A DNA stretch of 9,740 nucleotides from a bacterium. Lineage in GTDB: Bacteria > SZUA-79 > Acidulodesulfobacterales > Acidulodesulfobacteraceae. The stretch covers positions 1-9,740 of the forward strand of contig JAJYRF010000043.1 in the NCBI GenBank assembly GCA_021794255.1. The letters are read 5' to 3'. A program made the position numbers and the translations under genes. Below, in pieces: positions 1 to 5,983 of the stretch. Under the pieces are notes generated by a model. The model made no database searches. It had not been told where the DNA came from and was given only the letters and a program-made list of their open reading frames with translations. Position 1 is the first letter of the stretch, and every line of letters begins with the position of its first letter.

Positions 1-60
1 TTATTTATTTATTAAATTATTTATTATTAAATTATTTATTATTAAATTATTTATTATTGA
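1..60. repeat. 15-bp AT-only tandem repeat
   Basis: The unit TTATTTATTATTAAA occurs at 17-31 and 32-46, with a variant at 47-60 and a 16-bp variant at 1-16, giving about four copies. It contains no G or C apart from the last variant. It lies at the left edge of the window, so the array may extend further. Confidence 0.85.
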
Positions 61-75
61 TTGAGTCAATTAATA

Positions 76-117
76 ATTATTTATGTATTTATATCTATAT
101 AAATACAAATAAATAAT
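76..117. repeat. Long AT-rich inverted repeat (stem-loop)
   Basis: The arm at 76-94 pairs with 97-117. The inner 10 bp (GTATTTATAT with ATATAAATAC) are perfect and the stem extends another 9 bp past a 2-nt bulge. The rest of 118-319 shows no gene on either strand. Together with the tandem repeat at 1-60, this accounts for what is visible in the 327-bp stretch downstream of queH. The stem could be cruciform-forming or a transcript-end hairpin, but it is too AT-rich to be called a terminator with confidence. Confidence 0.55.
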
Positions 118-319
118 ATAAATGCAAATATTATGCCATATTATAAAATATTTATTATTTTAATTTAAGTGGCTGATTATTTTATGCAGGCTAAATAATA
201 GATAAAACTCCCTTGTATATGTGACATTATTAGTGTGAAATTATATGCACATATATATCATTGTGAGATATGAAGTTATTTTCTCATTCTTCATTTTCAT
301 TTAATTTATACTGGAAATT

Positions 320-348
320 AAAGAACGCTATTTATAAAATCGTTCTTT
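320..348 (-). terminator. Hairpin overlapping the queH stop codon
   Basis: AAAGAACG (320-327) and CGTTCTTT (341-348) are perfect 8-bp inverted arms around a 13-nt loop. The queH stop codon (328-330) lies in the loop, so the hairpin spans the end of the gene. On the minus strand it is followed by only a weak U-rich tract. On the plus strand the arm runs into TTTTT. It may act as a transcript-end or mRNA-stabilising hairpin. Confidence 0.4.
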
Positions 349-861
349 TTCGCTATAAATACATCCGCAGTAATTCTGCCGATATAAATTATAATCATAT
401 GATAATTTAATCCCTTCTTTATAGCCTTCTCTAAAATCCCGATAATAAAATTTAACGCCATATTTTTTTTCTAAATTATATCCCGTTTCTTTTATAAAAT
501 CATGCTTTTGATGTTTGCTATATAAAAGGGTAGTACTGAAATAATCAAATTTTGAAGATTTTGCAAGAGCCGCCGTCTTTTCAAGTCTTGAACTTAAACA
601 GTAATAACAGCGGTTTTCTTCTCTAAATACAATATTTCTTAAAAATTCCTCTATTTTATACTCTTTTTCATAAATAATTTTTAAACCGGAATTGTCCGAA
701 AAATTCTTTAATGTATCCTGCCGTTTTAAATACTCTGTATATGGATGAATGTTGGGATTATAGAAATATCCTATCGCAATATCAAATTCTTCTTTGGCTA
801 ACTTATAAGGATACATTAAACAAGGGGCGCAGCAAATATGCAAAAGCAGTTTTCCATTCAT
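328..861 (-). CDS. queH: Epoxyqueuosine reductase QueH
   Basis: QueH (DUF208 family) is the non-cobalamin epoxyqueuosine reductase. It converts epoxyqueuosine to queuosine at the wobble position of GUN-anticodon tRNAs in the cytoplasm. The 177-aa product has the family length and Cys signature: HICCAPC near the N-terminus (C10, C11, C14), RCYYC (C85, C88) and CGC close to the C-terminus (C165, C167). In this family these cysteines hold an iron-sulfur cluster and a second metal, with a redox Cys pair. The start is the only early ATG and leads directly into the KLLLHICC strand, although no Shine-Dalgarno is visible. It is the last gene of the minus-strand run after ruvB, separated by 327 bp, so it probably has its own promoter. 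The family call is firm; operon membership is not. Confidence 0.93.
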   Translation of the reverse strand: MNGKLLLHICCAPCLMYPYKLAKEEFDIAIGYFYNPNIHPYTEYLKRQDTLKNFSDNSGLKIIYEKEYKIEEFLRNIVFREENRCYYCLSSRLEKTAALAKSSKFDYFSTTLLYSKHQKHDFIKETGYNLEKKYGVKFYYRDFREGYKEGIKLSYDYNLYRQNYCGCIYSEKERFYK

Positions 862-874
862 AAATAAAATTTAA

Positions 875-988
875 TTATATATTTAAAATTATATATTTAA
901 GTTCAGTAAATATTTTTTCAAATTCAGGTTTTATTTCAGGAATTCTTACTTTGTCTCTCATTCCTGCAATTATTTTCCATAGAATATC
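875..988 (-). pseudogene. HepT-like (HEPN/DUF86) toxin remnant
   Basis: On the minus strand this stretch reads DILWKIIAGMRDKV, followed at once by RIPEIKPEFEKIF and a short tail to a stop at 875-877. The first part matches the conserved block of HepT-type HEPN ribonucleases that precedes the catalytic R-X4-6-H motif (typically GMRDK(I/V)xHxYFG). The second part matches the family's C-terminal helix (DLPxLKxxIxxI). The segment that should lie between them, including the catalytic His, is absent, as expected for an internal in-frame deletion. The frame opens only about 10 codons upstream of DILW, so the N-terminal two-thirds is also gone. No MntA partner is nearby. Both identity and deletion are inferred from motif memory. 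Confidence 0.6.
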
Positions 989-996
989 TTTATAAT

Positions 997-1038
997 TATT
1001 TTTTATATTATTGGTTTATTACAATAATATAAAAAATA
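997..1038. repeat. 17-bp perfect inverted repeat
   Basis: The arms 997-1013 (TATTTTTTATATTATTG) and 1022-1038 are exact reverse complements around an 8-nt loop. The structure lies directly beside the hepT remnant and may mark the rearrangement boundary. It has too little GC to be a standard terminator. Confidence 0.7.
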
Positions 1039-1092
1039 TATTGTGTTATTATATTACGTATTAAGTGTATTATGTATGGTATTATGAGTACT

Positions 1093-1139
1093 GTGAACTA
1101 CTCTCCAATAAATTAGAGAGCTTCTTGTTTCAACGACGG
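1093..1139 (-). mobile_element. IS200/IS605-type right-end remnant
   Basis: On the minus strand this reads CCGTCGTTGAAACAAGAAGC, then CTCTC, an AT loop, GAGAG and finally TAGTTCAC. A segment of the form GTTGAAAC..GAAGC, short hairpin, G-G-AGTAGTTCAC is what I associate with the 3' end of IS605-family tnpB units, where the transcript becomes the omega RNA scaffold. The stem at 1101-1120 is CTCTC/GAGAG plus AAT/ATT with one mismatch. No tnpB reading frame is left upstream, because ruvB ends at 1189. This is therefore at most a relic end. The family assignment rests on recalled resemblance. Confidence 0.45.
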
Positions 1140-1146
1140 GATACTT

Positions 1147-1178
1147 TATCATCTTCCTTTTTTAAAAGGGAGATGATA
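1147..1178 (-). terminator. Strong hairpin just after ruvB
   Basis: TATCATCTTCCTTTT (1147-1161) pairs with AAAAGGGAGATGATA (1164-1178) over 15 positions, one of them a wobble pair. The structure begins 11 bp past the ruvB stop. There is no U-run after it on the minus strand, so it may be an mRNA 3'-end stabiliser or part of the adjacent IS-like end rather than a classical intrinsic terminator. Apart from this hairpin, the IS-like end, the 17-bp inverted repeat and the hepT remnant, the 327-bp gap between queH and ruvB holds only AT-rich DNA. Confidence 0.5.
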
Positions 1179-1188
1179 GGCGATGTTG

Positions 1189-2421
1189 TCATAAAAATAA
1201 AGAATCTTCTTTTATTATATTAAAATGCTTATATGCCGTTTCTGTAGCAATTCTGCCTTTTTTAGTTCTTGCAATAAATCCACAAGACACTAAATACGGT
1301 TCAATCACTTCTTCCAATGTTCCCTTTTCGTCGTTCATAGCCTGAGCTAACGTTTCAATACCGACAGGACCGCCTGCAAATTTGTTTATTAATGTAAGCA
1401 AAAAAAGCTTATCGTTGTCATCTAAGCCAAGCTCGTCAATGCCGAGTCTGTTAATGCCATATTTTGCTACTTCCAATGTTATTGCGCTCTGTTTTAGATG
1501 AAGCATATAATCCCTTAATCTTCTAATTATTTTGTTTGCTATTCTTGGTGTCCCTCTGCTCCTCATGGCAATTTCTTCGGCAGCTTTTTTCTCAATAATA
1601 ATTTTATAAATTGAAGCAGACCTGATTATAATGTTTGTCAATTCTTGAATATTATAATATTCAAGTCTCGCTGCAAAACCAAATCTATCTCTTAATGGAG
1701 AAGGTATAAGTCCGGCTCTTGTAGTAGCTCCAATTAAAGTAAAACGAGGCAGCGAAAGCCTGATTGATTTTGCCGAAGGACCTTCGCCTATCACAATATC
1801 AAGCCTAAAATCTTCCATTGCAGGATAAAGCATCTCGGCAACAGGTTTGGGAAGTCTGTGAATTTCATCTATAAAAACAATATCTCCTTCACTAATTGAA
1901 GATAATATAGCCGCAACATCGCCGGTTTTTTCTATTGAAGGTCCCGATGTCGTCTTAATATTTACTCCAAGTTCTTTTGCAATAATTGAGGATAAGGTAG
2001 TTTTTCCAAGACCCGGAGGACCGAAAAACAGAAGATGATCTAAATCATATTTTCCTGTTTTAGCTTTCCTTTTTTTTGCTCCATTGATAAAAATCAGCAA
2101 GTTTTCTTTTAATTTTGTCTGCCCGATATATTCATTAAAACTTAACGGTCTTACAGGATTATCGTTTATCTCTATATTAAAATCAGCATCTACATCAGTA
2201 TTGACATAAAAATCTGCATCTATACCTGTATCCGTTTCCTGAACAAAACTGCAGTTTGTTTTATTTGTTTCTTTGTCTATATTTTTATTATTTATATCAT
2301 CAATATCTGATTTGTATACTGTGCCATTATTCTTATTATCGTTTTTATTATTATTTCCTTCGGAAGAAATTGCAGGTTTTAGTACGCTTTTATCGGTAAA
2401 ATCTTTTTTATATGAACTCAT
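1189..2421 (-). CDS. ruvB: Holliday junction branch-migration ATPase RuvB
   Basis: RuvB is the hexameric AAA+ motor that drives branch migration with RuvA during recombinational repair. The core is complete: the RPLSFNEYIGQ entry motif (91-101), Walker A GPPGLGKT (134-141), Walker B IVFIDEI (D185, E186), sensor 1 GATTRAG (231-237), arginine finger SPLRDRFG (R244), and the C-terminal winged helix with GIDELGLDDND and GGPVGIETLA. At 410 aa it is about 75 residues longer than usual. The excess is an N-terminal tail (1-88) rich in Asn, Asp and Lys before the core. No other Met occurs before the Walker motifs, so the tail is probably translated unless a non-ATG codon near residue 84 is used. No Shine-Dalgarno is evident. 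It lies downstream of ruvA across a 261-bp AT-rich gap. Confidence 0.96.
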   Translation of the reverse strand: MSSYKKDFTDKSVLKPAISSEGNNNKNDNKNNGTVYKSDIDDINNKNIDKETNKTNCSFVQETDTGIDADFYVNTDVDADFNIEINDNPVRPLSFNEYIGQTKLKENLLIFINGAKKRKAKTGKYDLDHLLFFGPPGLGKTTLSSIIAKELGVNIKTTSGPSIEKTGDVAAILSSISEGDIVFIDEIHRLPKPVAEMLYPAMEDFRLDIVIGEGPSAKSIRLSLPRFTLIGATTRAGLIPSPLRDRFGFAARLEYYNIQELTNIIIRSASIYKIIIEKKAAEEIAMRSRGTPRIANKIIRRLRDYMLHLKQSAITLEVAKYGINRLGIDELGLDDNDKLFLLTLINKFAGGPVGIETLAQAMNDEKGTLEEVIEPYLVSCGFIARTKKGRIATETAYKHFNIIKEDSLFL

Positions 2422-2497
2422 TATTTGAATTGTAATCCATTAAGTTAAATAAGTTAAAATAAATTAATAATAATATATATATCAACAACATAAATAT

Positions 2498-2677
2498 TTA
2501 AGATATATCAAATATATCAAAATTAATACAAATTATAATAATTAAATGAAATATAATTATAATTAAGATAACTAATTAAAAAAATTAATATAAATAATTA
2601 AGATATATTATTAAGATATATCAAATATATCAAAATTAATACAAATTATAATAATTAAAAAAATTAATATAAATAAT
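2498..2677. repeat. Interleaved direct repeats in the ruvA-ruvB gap
   Basis: A 49-bp sequence starting TTAAGATATATCAAATATAT is present identically at 2498-2546 and 2611-2659. A second 25-bp sequence, starting AATTAAAAAAATTAATATAA, is identical at 2574-2598 and 2653-2677. The two families overlap, which suggests successive tandem duplications. The 2422-2682 gap has no other recognisable content and no coding frame. Confidence 0.9.
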
Positions 2678-2682
2678 AATAA

Positions 2683-3567
2683 TTAAGATATTTTATTTTG
2701 ATATATATATTTAAGACACTCCTTCGTTAAATTTTCCGTGTTAATTTTAAAAAGCTCTTTCGTTCCGTTTCCGTTAGAATTAATTTCATCATATATTTCT
2801 TTGCTTATTTGTCCTGCAAGTTCAATTGAATCAGCCATTGAATATCCTAAAGCATTTAATGCGAGGGCTGTTTCATAAATAATATTTTTACCTGCTATAT
2901 TTGATTTTTTATCTTGCCGATGTAATTTATTATAATCGTCATTTATACTATTTATATTATTATTAATATCATTTTTCTCTTTATTATCTACGTTATTATT
3001 TATTTGATTTGGATTTAAATCGGCGTCGGCATTGTTTATTTTATTTTTAGCATAATTATTTTCATAATTAATATTTATATTATTTTTATTATTATTTCCA
3101 ATACCTATTGCTTCAACATCTTTAAACGAATTAAATCTTTTTATTATTCTATTTTTTAATCCAGATATAATTCTTTCCGCAGTGAGTTTTCCTATGCCTT
3201 TAATTAAAGAAAGTCCGTCAATATTTTTGGTTAATACAAGATTAATAAAATCATCAGCATTTATATTTGAAAGAATAGTTACGGCAAGTTTAGGTCCAAT
3301 GTCTTTAGTATCCAATAATATACTGAAAAGTTCTCTCTGAGTGAAATTGGGAAATCCGTAAAGAGTAATTCTGTCTTCTCTCACGTATGTGTATATAAAT
3401 AAAGATACGTATTTATTTATATTTATATCGTTTTGAGCAGAAAATTGGGGAAAATAAACAGGATTAACAGGAAGAAATATTTCATATCCGACTCCGCCGA
3501 CATCTAGAATAACAAGTGACTTTTCAATATCGGAGTAAATTATATTTCCGCGCAAAAATGCTATCAT
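2683..3567 (-). CDS. ruvA: Holliday junction DNA-binding protein RuvA
   Basis: RuvA tetramers hold the four-way junction and load RuvB. Domain I (OB fold, 1-70) has the MIAFLRG start, DVGGVGYEIFLP and VREDRITLYGF. Domain II (75-145) has the helix-hairpin-helix pairs DIGPKLA and IKGIGKLTAERII. Domain III (228-292), which contacts RuvB, has ETALALNALGYSMADSIE and the terminal helix LTKECLKYIYQ. The protein is 294 aa against about 190-205 for the family. The extra ~80 residues (145-228) replace the flexible linker between domains II and III and are Asn/Asp/Lys-rich. A five-codon frame (MAYSQ) ends in TGA overlapping the ruvA ATG; it could couple translation but may be chance. The domains are intact, so function is expected. 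Confidence 0.96.
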   Translation of the reverse strand: MIAFLRGNIIYSDIEKSLVILDVGGVGYEIFLPVNPVYFPQFSAQNDININKYVSLFIYTYVREDRITLYGFPNFTQRELFSILLDTKDIGPKLAVTILSNINADDFINLVLTKNIDGLSLIKGIGKLTAERIISGLKNRIIKRFNSFKDVEAIGIGNNNKNNININYENNYAKNKINNADADLNPNQINNNVDNKEKNDINNNINSINDDYNKLHRQDKKSNIAGKNIIYETALALNALGYSMADSIELAGQISKEIYDEINSNGNGTKELFKINTENLTKECLKYIYQNKIS

Positions 3568-3636
3568 TGACTATACGCCATTAAATTTGATTTATTATTT
3601 ATAAATTATTATATAATAAAATAAAACAATAAGTTA

Positions 3637-3742
3637 GTTACAATATATTTTTAATAGACAATAACAATAGCTCTACTGTCAGGAATTATTATAGATAATA
3701 AAGTTACAGATATATTTTAAATAAACAATAACAATAGCTCTA
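3637..3742. repeat. 39/40-bp imperfect direct repeat in the ruvC-ruvA gap
   Basis: The copies at 3637-3675 and 3703-3742 both begin GTTACA, continue TATATTTT and end CAATAACAATAGCTCTA, differing by a few substitutions and one indel. The remainder of the 282-bp gap (3568-3849) is AT-rich without a coding frame or recognisable promoter. Confidence 0.8.
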
Positions 3743-3849
3743 ATTCCGTGATATTATCATGCAGACATATATAACAACTGCTATATATAATAATATAATA
3801 TAAAAAATTTCAATAAGCAAAAACAAAATAATTCTGTAATCCAAATAAA

Positions 3850-4482
3850 TCAAATATAGTTTGACATATCCGTAGCACAGCAAATAGCTGCGCTTAAAGC
3901 ATCCGATATATTATTGTTTAAAATTAAGACTTTACTGCCTTTTTCTATATATGTATTATTATCGCTAACATTATTGTTATTATTAAAATTTATATCTTTA
4001 AGCTCTTTTATAAAATTATAAACCATCCGGCGAACAGCTTCTTTATCCGCTCCGCCATAGCCTGCAACATTTTTTTTAATATATCTTGGCGCATATTCTT
4101 TAAGATTAATACTGAATAATGAAGATAAAAGGCAAATAACTCCTCTAGCCTGAGATAATTTAATCAAAGAAGAGGGATTTAAACCTGAAAAGGCAGATTC
4201 TATAACCATAATTGACGGGCTGTATTCCTCAATTACTTCTTTTAATTCATTAAATATCAAACTTAAATTATGCGGATAATGATATTTCTTTGCATCAATA
4301 AGTCCTATTGATACTAATTTGATTTTTCTGCCAAATTGAGACGAATCTAAAATACCCCACCCTGTATATATTGAACCCGGATCTATTCCTATAATTCTTA
4401 TTGAGTTATTGTTATTATTGTTCTGATTATTAATGCTGTCGCTATTATTGCTTTTCTTGTAAAAAGTATTGACGTTAAACAT
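3850..4482 (-). CDS. ruvC: Crossover junction endodeoxyribonuclease RuvC
   Basis: RuvC is the RNase H-fold resolvase that nicks Holliday junctions symmetrically with RuvAB. Visible motifs are IGIDPGSIYTGWG (catalytic D34), VIESAFSGLNPSSLIKLSQARG (catalytic E95), YAPRYIKKNVAGYGGADKEAV (junction-binding region) and SDALSAAICCA (catalytic D194). The position three residues before D194, Asp in E. coli (D138) and His in Thermus, is Asn (N191). At 210 aa it is 35-45 residues longer than the family. The excess is an Asn-rich N-terminal tail (1-27) and an Asn-rich loop (about 167-190). A TATAAT directly abuts the ATG, and a small TATAC/GTATA inverted repeat (4487-4501) lies just upstream. No Shine-Dalgarno is visible. 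The gene is followed by ruvA after 282 bp. Confidence 0.93.
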   Translation of the reverse strand: MFNVNTFYKKSNNSDSINNQNNNNNNSIRIIGIDPGSIYTGWGILDSSQFGRKIKLVSIGLIDAKKYHYPHNLSLIFNELKEVIEEYSPSIMVIESAFSGLNPSSLIKLSQARGVICLLSSLFSINLKEYAPRYIKKNVAGYGGADKEAVRRMVYNFIKELKDINFNNNNNVSDNNTYIEKGSKVLILNNNISDALSAAICCATDMSNYI

Positions 4483-4504
4483 ATTATATACTTTTTGTAT
4501 AAAT

Positions 4505-4690
4505 TATTTTTAATTAAATATTTAACTCTTTAACTTAACTCTTTAATTAATTAAACTATTTAATTAGTTTAACTATTTAATTAATTAAACTTTTTAGTTT
4601 AACTATTTAATTAACTTAACTCTTTAATTAATTAAACTATTTAATTAGTTTAACTATTTAATTAACTTAACTTTTTAATTAATTAAACTA
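4505..4690. repeat. AT-rich array with a 51-bp direct repeat
   Basis: A 51-bp sequence beginning CTTAACTCTTTAATTAATTA is identical at 4534-4584 and 4615-4665 (offset 81 bp). Partial units of the same words (TTAACT, TTTAATTAATTAAAC, TTTAGTTTAACTA) fill the space around and between them. Many words are self-complementary, so the array can fold in many ways. It occupies the upstream side of ruvC in the 485-bp yebC-ruvC gap. Confidence 0.85.
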
Positions 4691-4741
4691 TAATAAGAAA
4701 AAATCAATAACTTGCATAATTATATACTTTTTATATGCTTT

Positions 4742-4845
4742 CATCAAAAAATTTATAGCTTGGATACATCGTTCTTCTATAAGGCTGAGAGTATCAGACC
4801 GCGTGCCTGACGGCTATCCTCCGTGTTTTAAAATGTTCTATCGGT
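4742..4845 (-). ncRNA. Dispersed structured element, copy 1
   Basis: This lies in the yebC-ruvC gap and shares its two flanks with 9605-9677. On the plus strand the left flank reads TTTCATC..AAATTTATAGCT and the right flank GCTATCCTCCRTGTTTTAAA. The outer stem ATAGC (4755-4759) with GCTAT (4813-4817) is conserved, while the interior differs. Here the interior offers GATAC/GTATC (4763-4767, 4791-4795) or the alternative CTGA/TCAG hairpins. On the minus strand the element ends at an ATG (4744) opening an 18-codon frame beginning MKAYKK. That start resembles TnpB proteins, but the frame closes at 4688. It could be a cis-regulatory RNA or an insertion-sequence end. I cannot name a family. Confidence 0.4.
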
Positions 4846-4885
4846 TTTACATTTGATATATAAATACATACCAAAATATATCATA

Positions 4886-4913
4886 TATTAAATATTAAAT
4901 ATTAAATATTAAA
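4886..4913. repeat. TATTAAA heptamer, four tandem copies
   Basis: Four uninterrupted copies of TATTAAA lie 55 bp beyond the stop codon of yebC. No GC-rich terminator follows yebC. The stretch 4846-4967 is otherwise plain AT-rich DNA. Confidence 0.9.
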
Positions 4914-4967
4914 TAAACAATATATTTATTAATATATATATTTATGTTATTTAAGCTTTATCTATTA

Positions 4968-5690
4968 TTATATTATATCAAAATTTGCATTAACATTTTG
5001 AATGCCTTCTATTTCTTCAAGAGCATCTAAAAGCTTAATCATCTGTTCTGATTCTTTTCCTTGAAGTTCTATATAAGTTTGCGGAATATAACTAACTTCG
5101 GAAAATTTTATTTTAATTCCTTTATCTTCAAACGCTTTTTTTATATTTTCAAAATCTTTAGGGTCGGTAGTCATTATTATTTCGTCTTCTTCGGTTCTAA
5201 CATCTTCAGCTTCGTTATCTAATGCTATTTCCATAATTTTATCTTCAGAATATTGCACAGAGTCAAATCCAATCATTCCTTTTTTATTGAACATCCATGC
5301 AACGCATCCCGATTCTCCGAGACTTCCGCCATGTCTTGAAAGAGCATATCTTAATTCTGAAACCGTTCTGTTTTTATTGTCTGTTAAAACTTCTATCAGA
5401 ATAGCAACGCCTGCAGGTCCGTAACCTTCATAAATCAACTCTTCGTAAGAATCTCCTTCAAGCTCTCCTGCTCCTTTTTTTATAGCCCTTTCTATATTTT
5501 CTTTAGGCATATTATTGGCTTTAGCTTCATCAATAGCAAGCCTGAGTCTTGGGTTGGAAGAAGGGTCTTTCCCTCCTATTCTTGTGGCTGTTATCATTTC
5601 TCGGATAATATTCGTAAATATCTTTCCTCTTTTTGCATCTATTGCACCTTTTTTTCTTTTAATGGTGCTCCACTTGCTATGACCTGACAT
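4968..5690 (-). CDS. yebC: YebC/TACO1-family protein
   Basis: This is a member of the YebC/PmpR/TACO1 family, long annotated as a transcriptional regulator and linked in several bacteria to translation of proline-rich stretches. It is a cytoplasmic protein. The 240-aa product starts with the hallmark MSGHSKWSTIKRKKGAIDAKRGKIF and keeps KDPSSNPRLRLAIDEAKANNMPKENIERAIKKG, YEGYGPAGVA, TDNKNRTVSELR, LGESGCVAWMF and the acidic EAEDV region. The frame continues 21 codons upstream, but the start at 5690 is chosen because the conserved N-terminus begins there and GGAGG sits 8 nt upstream. Position just before ruvCAB is a common arrangement in many bacteria. Length and motifs are typical, so the identification is firm. 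Confidence 0.97.
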   Translation of the reverse strand: MSGHSKWSTIKRKKGAIDAKRGKIFTNIIREMITATRIGGKDPSSNPRLRLAIDEAKANNMPKENIERAIKKGAGELEGDSYEELIYEGYGPAGVAILIEVLTDNKNRTVSELRYALSRHGGSLGESGCVAWMFNKKGMIGFDSVQYSEDKIMEIALDNEAEDVRTEEDEIIMTTDPKDFENIKKAFEDKGIKIKFSEVSYIPQTYIELQGKESEQMIKLLDALEEIEGIQNVNANFDII

Positions 5691-5698
5691 AAAATCAT

Positions 5699-5703
5699 CC
5701 TCC
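5699..5703 (-). promoter_or_regulatory. Shine-Dalgarno site of yebC
   Basis: GGAGG on the minus strand lies 8 nt before the ATG at 5690 and decides that start over the upstream ATG at 5753. It is the strongest ribosome binding site among the housekeeping genes here; ruvA, ruvB, ruvC and queH show none. Confidence 0.85.
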
Positions 5704-5851
5704 GAAATAAAAATAAATTTCAAATAAAATAATGATAATAATATATAGAGCAATAATTTAGCTATGTGTATATTATTACTGTTTAATTATGCGAACCGCT
5801 CCAGCACCTTTTGTCTCTTTAAGTTTAAGGTAAAAAGGCTTGTTTACTGTA

Positions 5852-5936
5852 TGGTGCGAAAGGGGGGAGTTGAACCCCCATGGGTTGCCCCGCTGGATTC
5901 TAAGTCCAGTGCGTATACCAATTCCGCCACTTTCGC
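5852..5936 (-). tRNA. tRNA-Leu (UAG anticodon), CCA encoded
   Basis: The minus strand folds into a class II cloverleaf. The 7-bp acceptor stem is GCGAAAG with CTTTCGC, and the D arm contains GGCGGAATTGGTATACGC. The anticodon stem CTGGA/TCCAG encloses the loop CTTAGAA, giving anticodon UAG. A short GGGG/CCC variable arm follows, then the T arm with GGGGG, TTCAACT and CCCCC. Discriminator A and an encoded CCA (5852-5854) follow. It decodes CUN leucine codons. It lies 160 bp upstream of yebC on the same strand. No clear terminator hairpin is visible in 5763-5851. Confidence 0.97.
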
Positions 5937-5954
5937 AAAATTTCAATAAAGTAT

Positions 5955-5983
5955 ATTATATTATATTTTTACATAATTGTATA
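5955..5983 (-). promoter_or_regulatory. Probable tRNA-Leu promoter
   Basis: On the minus strand, TATAAT (5960-5955) is preceded by TATACA (5983-5978; 4 of 6 matches to the -35 consensus) with a 17-bp spacer. It ends 18 bp before the tRNA 5' end. The -35 hexamer lies inside the 20-bp palindrome at 5972-5991. Confidence 0.45.

Noticed and set aside
118..319. Short frames downstream of queH
   Set aside because: All frames are under 25 codons, AT-driven and without ribosome binding sites or recognisable motifs.
4774..4830. TPP-riboswitch-like words (AAGGCTGAGA) in structured element copy 1
   Set aside because: The other conserved parts of the thiamine-pyrophosphate aptamer are absent, and copy 2 lacks the words altogether.
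5691..5753. 21-codon upstream extension of yebC
   Set aside because: The family N-terminus MSGHSKW begins at 5690 and has its own GGAGG. The extension is AT-rich leader translated in frame.
5852..5936. tRNA-Leu as an integration site for the accessory region
   Set aside because: The accessory DNA lies on the 5' side of the tRNA, there is no integrase, and no repeat of the tRNA 3' end is visible in the window.
5764..5949. 61-codon plus-strand frame over the tRNA
   Set aside because: It runs antisense through the tRNA-Leu gene, and its protein-like end comes from the tRNA sequence itself.
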